A DNA stretch of 64,000 bases. It comes from Cystobacter ferrugineus (GTDB lineage: Bacteria > Myxococcota > Myxococcia > Myxococcales > Myxococcaceae). Shown piece by piece: positions 34,438-44,844 of this stretch. The stretch's first letter is position 1. Each line of letters opens with the position of its first letter. The translations under genes were made by a program, and so were the position numbers. The DNA lies in contig NZ_MPIN01000018.1 in the NCBI RefSeq assembly GCF_001887355.1, forward strand, positions 124,001 to 188,000, read 5' to 3'. Under the pieces are notes generated by a model that was not told the origin of the DNA, did not search any database, and saw nothing but the letters and a program-made list of their open reading frames with translations.

Positions 34438-35687
34438 AGTGGTGGAAGGCGGTCATCGCGGGCGGTTTGTTCCTCGGGGCGGCGGCCATCACCGCGGGAG
34501 GGCTGAAGGACAGGCCTCCTCCCTCGGTGGAGGCCCAGTTGACGAAGGCCCGCAAGGGCGGAATCACCCGCACCATCACCGGCGCCGGCAAGGTCCAGGC
34601 GGCGACCACGGTGAAGATCTCCTCCAATCTCTCCGGAGACCTGGTGGAGCTGAAGGTGCGGGAAGGAGAGCGGGTGTCCAAGGGTCAGGTGCTCGGCCGC
34701 ATCGATCCGCGCCGGTACGCGGCCGGGGTGAAGCAGGCCCAGGCGGCGCAGGCCGCGGCGCGCTCGGACGCGCAGGTCGTCCAGGTGGAAGTGGATCGCA
34801 CCAACGCGGAGCTCGCGCGCGTGGAGGCGCTGGCGAACAAGCAGCTCGCCTCGGCGGCCGAGCTGGATCAGGCCAGGTCCACGCGGGACGCGGCCGTGGT
34901 GCGGCTGGCGGCGGCGCAGCAGCGTCTGTCCCAGGCGTCCGCCGTGTACGAGGAGCAGAGCAACAACCTCGCCCAGACGACGCTCCTGTCGCCCATCGAC
35001 GGCAACGTCATCGAATTGTCGCGCGAGGTGGGTGAGCGCGTGCGCGGCTCGGACCTGTCCGAGGACGTGGTGATGACCATCGCCGCGCTCAACGTGATGG
35101 AGGTGAAGTTCGAGGTGGGCGAGCACGAGGTGGTGCACCTCAAGCCCGGCCAGCCGGCGGAGATCACCGTGGACGCGCTCGAGGGCGAGTCCTACGAGGG
35201 CGCGGTGGTGGACATCGCCCAGAAGGCGCTCATCAAGAACCCGGGCACCGAGTCGGAGGTGACGAGCTTCCCGGTGACGGTGGCGCTGAGCACGCGGCCG
35301 CCCCGGGTGTTGCCGGGCATGAGCGCCGAGGTGCGCATCTCCGCCGAGGTGCACAACGACACGGTGCTCGTCCCCATCCAGGCGGTGACGGTGCGGCCGG
35401 AGAAGAGCCTGCCGGACTACAAGCCGCCGGTGGAGGGCGGCCTGACGGCGCCCCACCGCGCGGAGTCGCTCGCCAAGGTGGTCTTCGTGGTGGACGCGGA
35501 CAACAAGGCGCAGGCGCGCCGGGTGCGCACGGGCATCGCCTCGGACACGGACCTGGAGATCCTCGAGGGCATCCAGGAGGGGGATCGCGTGGTGGAGGGC
35601 CCCTACCGCACGCTGTCCAAGGAGCTCAAGTCGGGAGATCTGGTGCGCGAGCCGATGCTGGGTGGGCCGGGTGGTGGCAAGTCGTGA
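34434..35687 (+). CDS. MacA-like periplasmic adaptor (HlyD/RND family)
   Basis: The 417-residue adaptor has a single N-terminal transmembrane segment ([20 protein letters not shown]), a lipoyl half ([24 protein letters not shown]), a coiled-coil hairpin of about 90 residues, and the second half [22 protein letters not shown] with a barrel-type domain. No extra domain is seen. It joins TolC to the ABC permeases. It is coupled by ATGA overlaps on both sides. Confidence 0.92.
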   Translation: MKWWKAVIAGGLFLGAAAITAGGLKDRPPPSVEAQLTKARKGGITRTITGAGKVQAATTVKISSNLSGDLVELKVREGERVSKGQVLGRIDPRRYAAGVKQAQAAQAAARSDAQVVQVEVDRTNAELARVEALANKQLASAAELDQARSTRDAAVVRLAAAQQRLSQASAVYEEQSNNLAQTTLLSPIDGNVIELSREVGERVRGSDLSEDVVMTIAALNVMEVKFEVGEHEVVHLKPGQPAEITVDALEGESYEGAVVDIAQKALIKNPGTESEVTSFPVTVALSTRPPRVLPGMSAEVRISAEVHNDTVLVPIQAVTVRPEKSLPDYKPPVEGGLTAPHRAESLAKVVFVVDADNKAQARRVRTGIASDTDLEILEGIQEGDRVVEGPYRTLSKELKSGDLVREPMLGGPGGGKS

Positions 35688-36442
35688 GCACGGCGGCGCT
35701 CCCGGGTGACGCCCGGCTCATCGACGTGCGGGACGTGACGCGCGTCTTCCACGTGGGCGGCGAGGAGGTGCGCGCGCTGCGCGGCGTCTCCTTCGGCATC
35801 CGCCGGGGCGAGTGGGTGGCCATCATCGGCCAGTCCGGCTCGGGCAAGAGCACGCTCATGAACGTGCTGGGCTGCCTGGACACGCCCACCAGCGGCAGCT
35901 ACCTGCTCAACGGCAAGGACGTGTCGCACATGGTCGACGACGAGCTGGCCGTGGTGCGCAACGAGGAGATCGGCTTCATCTTCCAGACGTTCCAGCTCCT
36001 GCCGCGCGAGACGGCGCTGGCCAACGTGGAGCTGCCCCTGGTGTACCGGGGCCTGGGGGCGAAGGAGCGGCGCGAGCGGGCCCGGGCGGCGCTCGCCAAG
36101 GTGCACCTGGAGCACCGCATGCACCACCGGCCCAACGAGCTGTCCGGCGGTCAGCGCCAGCGCGTGGCCATTGCCCGGGCGCTCGTGGCCGAGCCCTCCA
36201 TGCTGCTGGCGGACGAGCCCACGGGCAACCTGGACTCGGCCACGGGCGAGGAGATCGTCCGCCTGTTCGAGGAGCTGCACCGCGCGGGCAACACGCTGGT
36301 GCTCGTCACGCACGAGCCCAAGCTGGCGGCGCGCTGTCCGCGGGCCATCCGCATCAGCGACGGGCAGATCGTCGCGGATGGGCCCGGGCGCGAGGTGGCC
36401 CTGGGCCATGGCGCTCCGCTGCAGGCGGTGGAGGGCGCATGA
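35684..36442 (+). CDS. MacB/LolD-type ABC transporter ATPase
   Basis: This ATPase (252 aa) contains Walker [11 protein letters not shown], signature [15 protein letters not shown], Walker [16 protein letters not shown] and the H-loop THEP. It is a separate protein, where E. coli MacB is fused to its permease. GTG start overlaps the adaptor stop by 4 bases. It should drive both permeases downstream. Confidence 0.94.
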   Translation: MSTAALPGDARLIDVRDVTRVFHVGGEEVRALRGVSFGIRRGEWVAIIGQSGSGKSTLMNVLGCLDTPTSGSYLLNGKDVSHMVDDELAVVRNEEIGFIFQTFQLLPRETALANVELPLVYRGLGAKERRERARAALAKVHLEHRMHHRPNELSGGQRQRVAIARALVAEPSMLLADEPTGNLDSATGEEIVRLFEELHRAGNTLVLVTHEPKLAARCPRAIRISDGQIVADGPGREVALGHGAPLQAVEGA

Positions 36443-37671
36443 AGCGGGTGGTGAGGGTGGACCTGTTGGAGGGGGCGCGCATCGCGCTCTTCTCGCTGAG
36501 CGCCAACCGGATGCGCACGGTGCTCACCACGGTGGGCATCGGCATTGGCGTGGCCACGCTGCTGGCCATTGTCGGCATCATCCAGGGGCTCAACAGCTCC
36601 TTCGACAAGCAGCTCGCCAGCATGGGCACCAACTCCCTCTACGTCTCCAAGTTCCCCTGGGTGATGACGGGGGACTGGTGGATGTACCGCAACCGCAAGA
36701 ACTTCACCCTGCCGCAGCTCGAGCAGATCCGCGCGCAGTCCAGCTACATCTCCGGGATGTCGCCGGTGGTGAACCGCGTGGGAGACGTGGCCTTCAATGG
36801 CGAGCAGGTGTCCACCGTGGAGATCACCGGCGCCACGCACGAGTACCTGTCCGTCGCCGCCTATCAGCTCCAGTCCGGCCGGCCCCTCACCGAGGCGGAT
36901 GACGCCGTGACGCGGCCGGTGGTCGTGCTCGGCTCCAGCGTGGTGAGCTCGCTCTTCTCCGGGCTCAATCCCGTGGGCCGCACGGTGCGCATCGATGGCC
37001 GCCCCTTCCAGGTGGTGGGCACGCTCGCGTCCAAGGGCAAGCTGCTGGGCAATGATCAGGATCTCAAGGTGGTCATGCCCTTCAAGACGTTCTACTCCAC
37101 CTTCGGCAAGGGCCGGCCCTTCAGCATCGCCATCTCCATCGAGCGCCCCGAGGACATGAAGAAGGCGGAGGATCAGCTCGTGGGCATCCTGCGGCGCGTG
37201 CGCTCCACGCCCCCGGGTGCCCCGGACGACTTCTCCATCAACAAGCCGGAGATGATGGCCAAGACGTACGAGCAGCTCACCGGCGCGCTCTTCGGCGTGG
37301 CGGTGGGGGTGGGCTTCATCACCCTGCTGGTGGGCGGCATCGGCATCATGAACATCATGCTCGTGTCGGTGCGCGAGCGGACGCGGGAGATCGGCATCCG
37401 CCGCGCGCTCGGGGCACGCAAGCGCACCATCGTGCTGCAGTTCCTCATGGAGGCCTCGGCCGTGTCCGCGCTCGGGGGTCTGACGGGCACGATCGTGGGT
37501 CTGGGCACGGCGAAGATCCTCTCGATGCTCACCCCCCTGGCCGCGGACGTGCAGTGGGCCACCGTCGTGGGCGGCGTGCTCTTCGCCGCGCTGGTGGGCC
37601 TGTTGTTCGGCATCTGGCCGGCGGCGCGCGCGGCCAACCTGGATCCCGTGGAAGCGCTTCGCTACGAATGA
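36439..37671 (+). CDS. MacB-type ABC permease, first copy
   Basis: The 410-residue permease has TM1 ([19 protein letters not shown]), a periplasmic MacB core (about 60-280), then the FtsX part with [40 protein letters not shown] and a final TM pair. It overlaps the ATPase by 4 bases. The second permease follows by another 4-base overlap. The pair may work as a heterodimer. Confidence 0.92.
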   Translation: MKRVVRVDLLEGARIALFSLSANRMRTVLTTVGIGIGVATLLAIVGIIQGLNSSFDKQLASMGTNSLYVSKFPWVMTGDWWMYRNRKNFTLPQLEQIRAQSSYISGMSPVVNRVGDVAFNGEQVSTVEITGATHEYLSVAAYQLQSGRPLTEADDAVTRPVVVLGSSVVSSLFSGLNPVGRTVRIDGRPFQVVGTLASKGKLLGNDQDLKVVMPFKTFYSTFGKGRPFSIAISIERPEDMKKAEDQLVGILRRVRSTPPGAPDDFSINKPEMMAKTYEQLTGALFGVAVGVGFITLLVGGIGIMNIMLVSVRERTREIGIRRALGARKRTIVLQFLMEASAVSALGGLTGTIVGLGTAKILSMLTPLAADVQWATVVGGVLFAALVGLLFGIWPAARAANLDPVEALRYE

Positions 37672-38933
37672 GTCTCCCCATGCTCCGACGCTTCCGCGCT
37701 TCCTGGCTCGCGGCCACCGACAACCTGCGGCTCGCCGTGGGCACCTTCCTGGGCAACCCCCTGCGCTCGCTGCTCACGCTGCTGGGCATCGTCATCGGGG
37801 TCATGACGGTCATCACCATGATGGCGCTCATCGAGGGGTTGCGCCTCAAGGTGAACAAGGATCTGTCCCAGCTCGGCGCCAACACCTTCCAGGTGAGCAA
37901 GTGGCCCGTGGGCTTCGGCCGGGTGAACTGGCGCAAGTACGCCATGCGCCAGAACATGACGCTCGAGGACGTGCGCGCCATCCTGGAGACGTGTCCCTCG
38001 GTGCTCCAGGTGTCCGCGTCGGACAGCGAGGGGGGACAGAAGCTGTCCACCGCGAACATGGAGACGCGGCCCTCGGTGGACGTCACCGGCGCCACCCCCG
38101 AGTACCTGGAGACGAGTGGCATCAGCATCGCCTCGGGGCGTTTCTTCGGCCCGGTGGACGAGGTGGATGGGCGTCAGGTGGTGGTGCTGGGCATGGACGT
38201 GGTGGACGCGCTCTTCCCGGGCATGAATCCCATCGGCCAGCAACTGCGCATCAAGGGCCGGCCCTTCACCGTGGTGGGCGTCACGCAGCGGCGCGGCAGC
38301 TTCCTGGGCATGGTGAGCATGGACAACGAGGTCTTCGTGCCCCTGCGCGTCTACAAGCTGCTCTATGGCGCGGGTGGCTCGCTGCAGCTCTCGGTGCAGG
38401 CCACCTCGCCGGAGCTGTTGTCCAAGGCGCAGGAGGAGGTGACCAACCTCATGCGCCGCCGGCGCGAGGTGGCCCCGCTCGAGCCCAACGACTTCGAGAT
38501 CCACACCAACGAGTCGATGACCCAGACCTTCAACAGCCTCTCCCAGGTCATCACCATCGCCAGCTTCGGCGTGTGCCTGCTGTCGCTCGTGGTGGGCGGC
38601 ATCGGCATCCTCAACATCATGCTGGTGTCGGTGACGGAGCGGACCAAGGAGATCGGCATCCGCAAGGCGCTGGGCGCGCGCAAGGCACGCATCCTCGGCC
38701 AGTTCGCCACCGAGGCGGTGATGATGGCGCTGTTGGGCGGCGCCATCGGCGTGGGACTGGGCTTCGGACTGGCCTTCCTCGTGCGCTGGGTGCTGGGCTT
38801 CAACACCGTGGTGCCCGCCTGGGCCGTGTTCCTCTCGCTGGGGATGAGCTCGGGCGTGGGGCTCATCTTCGGCATCTACCCCGCGGCGCGCGCCGCGAGG
38901 TTGGATCCCGTCGAGGCCATGCGTACGGAGTAG
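37668..38933 (+). CDS. MacB-type ABC permease, second copy
   Basis: A 421-residue paralogue of the gene before it. TM1 is LLTLLGIVIGVMTVITMMAL; the FtsX motif is VVGGIGILNIMLVSVTERTKEIGIRKALGARK. The two copies have diverged clearly in the periplasmic part. It ends the efflux operon and lies 8 bases before the convergent msrA stop. A start at 37680 (MLRRFRASW) is also possible. The cargo, perhaps a peptide, lipid or macrolide, cannot be deduced. Confidence 0.92.
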   Translation: MSLPMLRRFRASWLAATDNLRLAVGTFLGNPLRSLLTLLGIVIGVMTVITMMALIEGLRLKVNKDLSQLGANTFQVSKWPVGFGRVNWRKYAMRQNMTLEDVRAILETCPSVLQVSASDSEGGQKLSTANMETRPSVDVTGATPEYLETSGISIASGRFFGPVDEVDGRQVVVLGMDVVDALFPGMNPIGQQLRIKGRPFTVVGVTQRRGSFLGMVSMDNEVFVPLRVYKLLYGAGGSLQLSVQATSPELLSKAQEEVTNLMRRRREVAPLEPNDFEIHTNESMTQTFNSLSQVITIASFGVCLLSLVVGGIGILNIMLVSVTERTKEIGIRKALGARKARILGQFATEAVMMALLGGAIGVGLGFGLAFLVRWVLGFNTVVPAWAVFLSLGMSSGVGLIFGIYPAARAARLDPVEAMRTE

Positions 38934-38941
38934 CCGCGGAG

Positions 38942-39601
<660 letters not shown>

Positions 39602-39709
39602 GCCGGCGAGTCTAGCGCCGGGGGTGGGCGCGCGCCGCTCTTCCTGTTCTGTCGCCTCGTGGGCAGACAGGCGCCTGGGGGACGCCGTCTGGGTTACAGT
39701 GAAAGTCCG

Positions 39710-39988
39710 ATGACGGACTCCGATTCCACACCCCCTGACTCCTCCGAGACGTCCGCCCCCGGCCGTCCCCGTCTGCTCATCAACGGGGTGCCCGTGCGTC
39801 CGGAAGATCTGGGCCGGCACCTGCCCGTGACGGTCCAGCGCCGCTTGAGCACCGAGCTGGACCGCGCCGACCGGACCCCGGAGTACGTGCCCATCATCCG
39901 CAAGCGCCGCCCCCTCTGGATGCTGGGCCTCGGGGCGGTCCTGGGGCTGGCCGCCCTGGTCCTGGCGGTGTGGTTCTGGTGGAAGTGA
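39710..39988 (+). CDS. Small tail-anchored membrane protein
   Basis: This short protein (92 aa) has a polar, Ser/Pro-rich N-terminus, a conserved-looking [21 protein letters not shown] segment and a single C-terminal hydrophobic helix ([22 protein letters not shown]). It is divergent from msrA, with about 108 bases between them. The ATG follows ACAGTGAAAGTCCG, a weak ribosome site. Function unknown. Confidence 0.65.
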   Translation: MTDSDSTPPDSSETSAPGRPRLLINGVPVRPEDLGRHLPVTVQRRLSTELDRADRTPEYVPIIRKRRPLWMLGLGAVLGLAALVLAVWFWWK

Positions 39989-39995
39989 GTCCGCG

Positions 39996-40295
39996 CTAGG
40001 GAGCGGCCTCGCAGCCACAGCCGCAACGGTCGCTGAAGTAGTTCGGCTTGACGGGGGGCGTGGAGTCCGCCGGATTCGGGCAGACGAACCGGATGCGAGC
40101 GCACTGCTCGGGCTCCCGCGAGACGTAGTACCGGTTCGGATCCTCGTAGTCGCAGCGCCCGCTCATCTCGTCCTCGAGCGGCCTGTTCTGCGCGTCCTCC
40201 GGCGCCATGCCGCTCCTGGCGCACCCCACCGTGCCCACCCCCAGCAACGCCGCTCCCACCGCCAGCCACCCCACCATCCTCGTGCCCGTGGTCAT
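39996..40295 (-). CDS. Small Cys-rich lipoprotein
   Basis: This is a 99-residue lipoprotein with lipobox VGTVGC and six cysteines in the mature part, ending CGCGCEAAP. It has a very good Shine-Dalgarno (AAGGAGGG five bases upstream). The three convergent or divergent small genes here do not suggest a shared operon. No family is recognised. Confidence 0.75.
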   Translation of the reverse strand: MTTGTRMVGWLAVGAALLGVGTVGCARSGMAPEDAQNRPLEDEMSGRCDYEDPNRYYVSREPEQCARIRFVCPNPADSTPPVKPNYFSDRCGCGCEAAP

Positions 40296-40457
40296 GACTC
40301 CCTCCTTAGGAGAGGGGAAGATCGGCCGCCGGGTGGAAATCGGGAAGGGGACGAGCGGGCAGGCGAGGCCCGTGCCGGGTGCTCCATCCGTCCAGAAGGA
40401 GGACGCCAGAGGTGAATTTTCCTCCCGGGGGGCTTCGGGGTAGAGGGGACTACCCCC

Positions 40458-41372
40458 ATGAGCAGCCGGACCATCAAGCTGAAGCAGCAGGGCCCCCCCT
40501 CGGGCCGGACGAAGACGAGCAAGACGTCCCCCGGGAGCAAGACACCCAAGCCCTCCAAGGCGCCCAAGGCGGCCTCCTCCTCCCCGGGGCTCCGGTGGCC
40601 GGGCCGGATCCTGGGCGCGCTGTTCCTGGGGCTCGTGGCGTTCGCGTCCTACGAGTACGCGCGCCTTCCGGACGCCGAGCCGCTGCTCAAGCAGAACCCG
40701 AAGACGACGGCCCTCATCGAGCAGCGCGCCGAGGAGGCGCGCGCGGCCAACCAGAAGCCCCGGCGCCGGCAGACCTGGGTGAGCCTGTCCAACGTGTCCA
40801 AGCACGCCATCGCCGCGGTGGTGCTCTCCGAGGACGCGAGCTTCTTCCTCCATGAAGGTGTGGACACCAAGGAGTTGGAGAACGCCCTGGATGATGCGGT
40901 CCGCCAGGGGAAGCTGGGACGGGGGGCCTCCACCATCACCCAGCAACTGGCCAAGAACCTGTGGCTGTCCACGGACCGCAGCCTCTTGCGCAAGGCGAAG
41001 GAGCTGGTGCTCACGTGGCGGCTGGAGAAGGCGCTGCCCAAGCGCCGCATCCTCGCGCTCTACCTGAACGTGGTGGAGTGGGGGAACGGGGTGTACGGAA
41101 TCGAGGCGGGCGCCCGGGAGCACTTCGGGGTTTCCGCCGCGGAGCTCAGCCCGGCGCAGGGGGCCCTCCTCGCGTCCATGCTGCCCGCGCCCCGGCGGCG
41201 CTCGCCGGCCTCGGGCTCGCCGGCCCTCAAGCGGCGCGCCCACTGGGTCATCGAGCAGATGCAGGGGGTGAAGCGGCTCGACGCGCAGCAGGCCGCCGCC
41301 GCGCACGCGGAGATCGACGCGCTGATGAGCGGCAAGAAGGCGGACGGGGCCGGGGACGACGAGGAGACGTGA
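40458..41372 (+). CDS. mtgA: Monofunctional peptidoglycan glycosyltransferase (GT51)
   Basis: The protein polymerises lipid II glycan strands. It has a Lys/Pro-rich cytosolic tail, one TM (ILGALFLGLVAFASYEYA, about 51-68) and the GT51 core: SEDASFFLHEG with catalytic Glu125, GASTITQQLAKNL (156-168), RKAKELVLTWRLE and KRRILALYLNVVEWG. No transpeptidase domain follows, so it is the monofunctional type. It sits just upstream of the macroglobulin operon, where other bacteria often keep PBP1C. Coupling to that system is plausible. Length 304 is slightly above E. coli MtgA because of the basic tail. Confidence 0.9.
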   Translation: MSSRTIKLKQQGPPSGRTKTSKTSPGSKTPKPSKAPKAASSSPGLRWPGRILGALFLGLVAFASYEYARLPDAEPLLKQNPKTTALIEQRAEEARAANQKPRRRQTWVSLSNVSKHAIAAVVLSEDASFFLHEGVDTKELENALDDAVRQGKLGRGASTITQQLAKNLWLSTDRSLLRKAKELVLTWRLEKALPKRRILALYLNVVEWGNGVYGIEAGAREHFGVSAAELSPAQGALLASMLPAPRRRSPASGSPALKRRAHWVIEQMQGVKRLDAQQAAAAHAEIDALMSGKKADGAGDDEET

Positions 41373-41394
41373 GCCCCGAGCAAAACCATCCGCC

Positions 41395-41690
41395 TTGAAG
41401 TACATGTGGCGCGCGTTGCTGGCGCTCACCGACCGCCGCGTCGCCTTCAGGAGCCAGGGATTCGCGTATTGTACTGGATCGACGAGCCCGGCCGGGAGTT
41501 CGCCATCGCGGGGGGGGGGGCTGCTCATGCTCTACAACCACTCGGCCCGGCCCAACGTCAAACTGAAGGACGGCCCGCATCCGGACACCTTCCTGGTGGA
41601 GGCCCTGCGGCAGATCGACCCTGGAGAAGAGCTGACGTTCGACTACAATTGCGAGCTGGGGTTCCCAGCCGCTCTGACCCTCCTTCCCCT
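41395..41690 (+). pseudogene. Broken SET-domain protein lysine methyltransferase gene
   Basis: Two frames together give a SET-like sequence: REFAIAGGG up to the G tract, then LLMLYNHSARPN and DPGEELTFDYN in the other frame. Losing one G would restore one reading frame through the junction. The N-terminal half of a SET domain is missing, and the frame does not end before the next gene. I call this a remnant; a phase-variable state cannot be excluded, nor can a sequencing error at the tract. Confidence 0.7.
41510..41520. repeat. Homopolymer tract of 11 G
   Basis: Eleven consecutive G separate the two SET-domain frames. G10 or G13 would keep them in phase. Such tracts are slippage-prone. Confidence 0.95.
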
Positions 41691-41707
41691 CCACTCACGA
41701 GCTCCCG

Positions 41708-42637
41708 ATGCTGTCCGTCCTCCTGGCCGTGTTGCTCACCCAGGCCCCGCCCGCGCCTCCGCGGCAGCAGGGCGTCCCCATCGGAAAGGGCAAGACGCCC
41801 CCCACCGTGCGCCTCACCGCTCCCTCGGGAGGGTGGACGGTGGACCGGATGCTGCTCGTGGAGGGAACGGTGAGTGACACCACCATCGATCCAGTGGTGC
41901 TCTCCATCAACGGAGACCGCTACCTGATGCGCACCTTCGGGGGTCGCTTCCGGCGCAAGTTCCCCGCCGCCAGCGGCAAGAACGTCGTCACGGTGATGGC
42001 CACCAACCAGGGGGGCACCACGCGCGCCCAGGCCACCAGCTACGCGCAGATTCCCCCCGTGCCCCTCAAGGCCATCCTCACCAGCGACACCGAGGGCGTC
42101 TACACGGACCTGCACATCTACGAGCCCACCCAGGACAGCGTCACGCCGGGCAAGGACGGCAAGGGCGCGCAACTGGACCTGCGCAAGATGGCTCACGTGT
42201 ACTGGGCCAACACCGAGAGCCCCAGCGGGGGCACCTTCTTCCTCAACGAGCAGGGCGAGTCGTCCTTCGACGATCCCGCCTACGGCCCCTACCTCTACGT
42301 GCACCGGGCTCCGCCCCAGGGCGTCTACCTCATCGCCACCAACTACTGGCCCAGCGGCGACAAGGCCCACACCGTGGCCACGCTCAACGTGGCGCTCTAC
42401 GAGGGCACGCCCCAGGAGGTGCGCCGCATGGTGCGCATCCCGCTCGCCACGCCCGGCTCCACGCGGGTGCTCGCGTGGGTGAACGTGCTGGGCGAGGGCA
42501 AGGCCGAGGTGTACGTGCCCGGCCAGGGTCCGGCCCCCAAGTCCCCCGCGTGGCCCGTCAACCTGGAGGACGCCGTCAAGAAGCTCACCCAGGGGGGCGG
42601 CTTGGACGAAGGCGGCGGCGAAGGCGAAGGCGAGTGA
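41708..42637 (+). CDS. yfaP: YfaP-like protein (DUF2135)
   Basis: A secreted protein of 309 residues with a short signal peptide (MLSVLLAVLLTQAPPA), an Ig-like segment (PTVRLTAPSGGWTVDRMLLVEGTVSD) and the DUF2135 region (TDLHIYEP..HVYWANTESPSGG..FLNEQGESSFDDPAYGPYLYVHRAPP). That part contains conserved Asp, Glu and Tyr residues typical of the family. The same five families cluster in E. coli as yfaA-T-S-Q-P, so the symbol is by homology and synteny. It is first here and starts right after the SET remnant. A Gly/Glu-rich tail ends it. Probably periplasmic. Confidence 0.85.
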   Translation: MLSVLLAVLLTQAPPAPPRQQGVPIGKGKTPPTVRLTAPSGGWTVDRMLLVEGTVSDTTIDPVVLSINGDRYLMRTFGGRFRRKFPAASGKNVVTVMATNQGGTTRAQATSYAQIPPVPLKAILTSDTEGVYTDLHIYEPTQDSVTPGKDGKGAQLDLRKMAHVYWANTESPSGGTFFLNEQGESSFDDPAYGPYLYVHRAPPQGVYLIATNYWPSGDKAHTVATLNVALYEGTPQEVRRMVRIPLATPGSTRVLAWVNVLGEGKAEVYVPGQGPAPKSPAWPVNLEDAVKKLTQGGGLDEGGGEGEGE

Positions 42638-42652
42638 GGGCCCCGGCCCGCC

Positions 42653-43225
42653 ATGCTCTCCCTGCTCCTGCTCCTGTCGCTCCACGCCGCGCCCGCCAGC
42701 GCCGGGGAGGCCCCGCTGCGCCGCGAGGTGGCCCGCGTGGCGATCGCCCAGGTGCGCCAGATGGACCCCGCGTGGCACCCGGCGCAGCGCGATTGCGCGG
42801 GCTTCGTGCGCTTCGTCTTCCGCGGGGCCTACCGGCGCTGGCGCCCCGCGCGGCTCACCACGCCCCTGTGGCGTGACGCCCGGGGAGAGCCCAGTGACTT
42901 CGCGGACGCCGAGACGCTGCTCGCCCAGAGCTTCGCGCCGCTCGGCCGGGACGAGGCCACGCGCGAGTCGTTGCGCACCGGGGACGTGGTGGCCTTCCGT
43001 CTGGAGCGCGACGCGGGCCCCATCTTCCACCTGATGCTCGTGGTGCGCCCCGAGGACAAGGCGCATGCCCCCACGCGCGTCGTCTATCATCCGGGGGAGC
43101 CGGGCACCGCGGTGCGCACCGGCGTCCTCCAGTCGCTCGTCACCGAGGCGCCCCTGGAGTGGCGTCCGGTGCCCCAGAACACCGCCTTCCTCGGCTTCTT
43201 CCGCTTCAAGGAGTGGACACGATGA
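42653..43225 (+). CDS. yfaT: YfaT-like protein (DUF1175), NlpC/P60-like
   Basis: The 190-residue protein has a signal peptide and an NlpC/P60-like arrangement: RDCAGFVRFVF with Cys48 and FHLMLVV with His126. A cysteine peptidase or amidase role on cell-wall peptides is plausible, though DUF1175 activity has not, to my knowledge, been settled. It lies between yfaP and yfaA and overlaps the latter by 4 bases. Confidence 0.85.
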   Translation: MLSLLLLLSLHAAPASAGEAPLRREVARVAIAQVRQMDPAWHPAQRDCAGFVRFVFRGAYRRWRPARLTTPLWRDARGEPSDFADAETLLAQSFAPLGRDEATRESLRTGDVVAFRLERDAGPIFHLMLVVRPEDKAHAPTRVVYHPGEPGTAVRTGVLQSLVTEAPLEWRPVPQNTAFLGFFRFKEWTR

Positions 43226-44844
43226 ACCCTCCCTCATCCCCGCCGGGCGCTCCGCCGCCCCCCACGCCTCCGGGCCGCAAGGGTCCTCCCCGTGCCCTGC
43301 TCGTGGGGGCTGGCGTCGCCGTGCTCGCGGGCGTGTTCGCCGCCGCCTTCTTCCTCGGCCGGGGCAGTGCTCCCTCCCCGGCTTCCTCCGGCGGCCCCGG
43401 CGCGGGCGCCCCCGTGTCCTCCGGTGACGCCTCGAGCGGCACGGGCCTCTTGCAGGCCCTGCCGCCCGCGCCCGACAAGCCCCGGAAGATGGACGTGCCC
43501 TCCGAGGCCGTGCGCCCCGCCTTCTGGGTGGACGTCTACACGCCGGGCGAGGTGCGCGAGGCGCTCACGGGCAACGCGTGGCTCCAGGAGCAGCTACGCA
43601 AGCCGCTCGGCCAGGGCTTCGTGGGCGGTTGGGCCGCGATGCTCGGCACCCGGAGCGAGGATCTCGGCCTGGGCTTCAAGGGCGCCGTGTTCGATCTGCT
43701 CGCCGGGCAGCTCCTGTCGGCGCCCTTCCGCGTGGTGTGGTTCTCCGGCGACACCCGCACCGGCACTCCCGCCATCCTCGTGCCCGAGCCGGGCAACACC
43801 GTCATGGCCGCCTTCGACGGGATGGCCGGGGCGGTGCGCCGCGACGTCCTCACCGCGGATGCGTGTCCGGGAGGGCAGGGCGAGGTGCCCGGCAAGGGCT
43901 TCACGCTGACGCGCTGGCTCGTGGCCGAGCAGTCCCTGTGGGCGGCGCGCACGGATGACCGGATGGTGTTCGGCCGGACTTCGGCCGTCGTGCTGCAGGG
44001 CCTGTGCGAGCCCCACCTGGACCTGGAGCCGCCCGAGGAGGTGGACCTGGAGCTGGGCTTCTCCCCCGAGACGCTCGGCCGCGAGGCGCAGCTCCTCACG
44101 CACGTGATGGGCGTGTCCCAGGGCATCCGCTTCCAGTTCGCCGCCGAGGGCAACCGGCTGGTGGGCCGGGGCATCACCGGGCCCGTGGCGGACGATCCCC
44201 GGCTGGACAGCGCCCCCCTGTCCGAGGAGTTGCTCAAGCTCATTCCCGAGGAGACGCCCGTGCTGCTCGCGCTCCAGCTCAAGCTGCCCGAGCTGCTCGA
44301 CGCGGCCAGCCTCAAGGCCTTCTGGTCGGGCGGGAGCGCGGACATGACGGTGCGCACGCGTCAGGTGGCGCTGGTGTGGACGCCCCGGGGGGATGCGAGC
44401 CTGCCCTCCGAGGTGGCCCTCGTCTGGGGCCGGCCCGAGGACGCGGTGGCGCTCGACACGCTCTTCTCCGGGCCCAACCGGATGGAGCGCGAGACGATAT
44501 GCGGCCACCACGTGCTGGCCTCCACCCCCGCCGTGCTCGAGCGGCTGCGCAAGGCGTGCGCGGGCCAGGTGCCCAACCTGCTGCACGCGGCCCCCGCGGT
44601 GGTGGCGGGGCTGCGCGAGAAGGGCTCGGTGTCCTTCGGCCTGCGCACGGGCACGCTGCTCGGCGGGTTGATGGTGGACGGGTACACGTCGCAGCTCTCC
44701 TCCGCGGAAGGCGCGAAGCCGCCCGCGCGCACGGTGCCCGCGGAGATCGAGGCCGCGCGCAAGGATCTCGAAACGCTTCCGTACATCGGCCTGCGCGGCA
44801 CGGTGGATGGCAACCGGCTGGTGCCGGGAGGGTTTGGTTCATGA
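43222..44844 (+). CDS. yfaA: YfaA-like protein (DUF2138)
   Basis: The 540-residue protein is close in length to E. coli YfaA (about 560). It has a Pro-rich cytosolic tail, one TM (ALLVGAGVAVLAGVFAAAFFLG) and a large periplasmic domain with WVDVYTPGEVREALTG, LGLGFKGAVFDLLAGQLL and LIPEETPVLLALQLKLPELLD. AAGGAG upstream of the ATG at 43222 fixes the start. The last bases overlap the yfaS start (ATGA). Function unknown in any organism as far as I know; the operon implies a place next to the macroglobulin. Confidence 0.8.
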   Translation: MNPPSSPPGAPPPPTPPGRKGPPRALLVGAGVAVLAGVFAAAFFLGRGSAPSPASSGGPGAGAPVSSGDASSGTGLLQALPPAPDKPRKMDVPSEAVRPAFWVDVYTPGEVREALTGNAWLQEQLRKPLGQGFVGGWAAMLGTRSEDLGLGFKGAVFDLLAGQLLSAPFRVVWFSGDTRTGTPAILVPEPGNTVMAAFDGMAGAVRRDVLTADACPGGQGEVPGKGFTLTRWLVAEQSLWAARTDDRMVFGRTSAVVLQGLCEPHLDLEPPEEVDLELGFSPETLGREAQLLTHVMGVSQGIRFQFAAEGNRLVGRGITGPVADDPRLDSAPLSEELLKLIPEETPVLLALQLKLPELLDAASLKAFWSGGSADMTVRTRQVALVWTPRGDASLPSEVALVWGRPEDAVALDTLFSGPNRMERETICGHHVLASTPAVLERLRKACAGQVPNLLHAAPAVVAGLREKGSVSFGLRTGTLLGGLMVDGYTSQLSSAEGAKPPARTVPAEIEAARKDLETLPYIGLRGTVDGNRLVPGGFGS

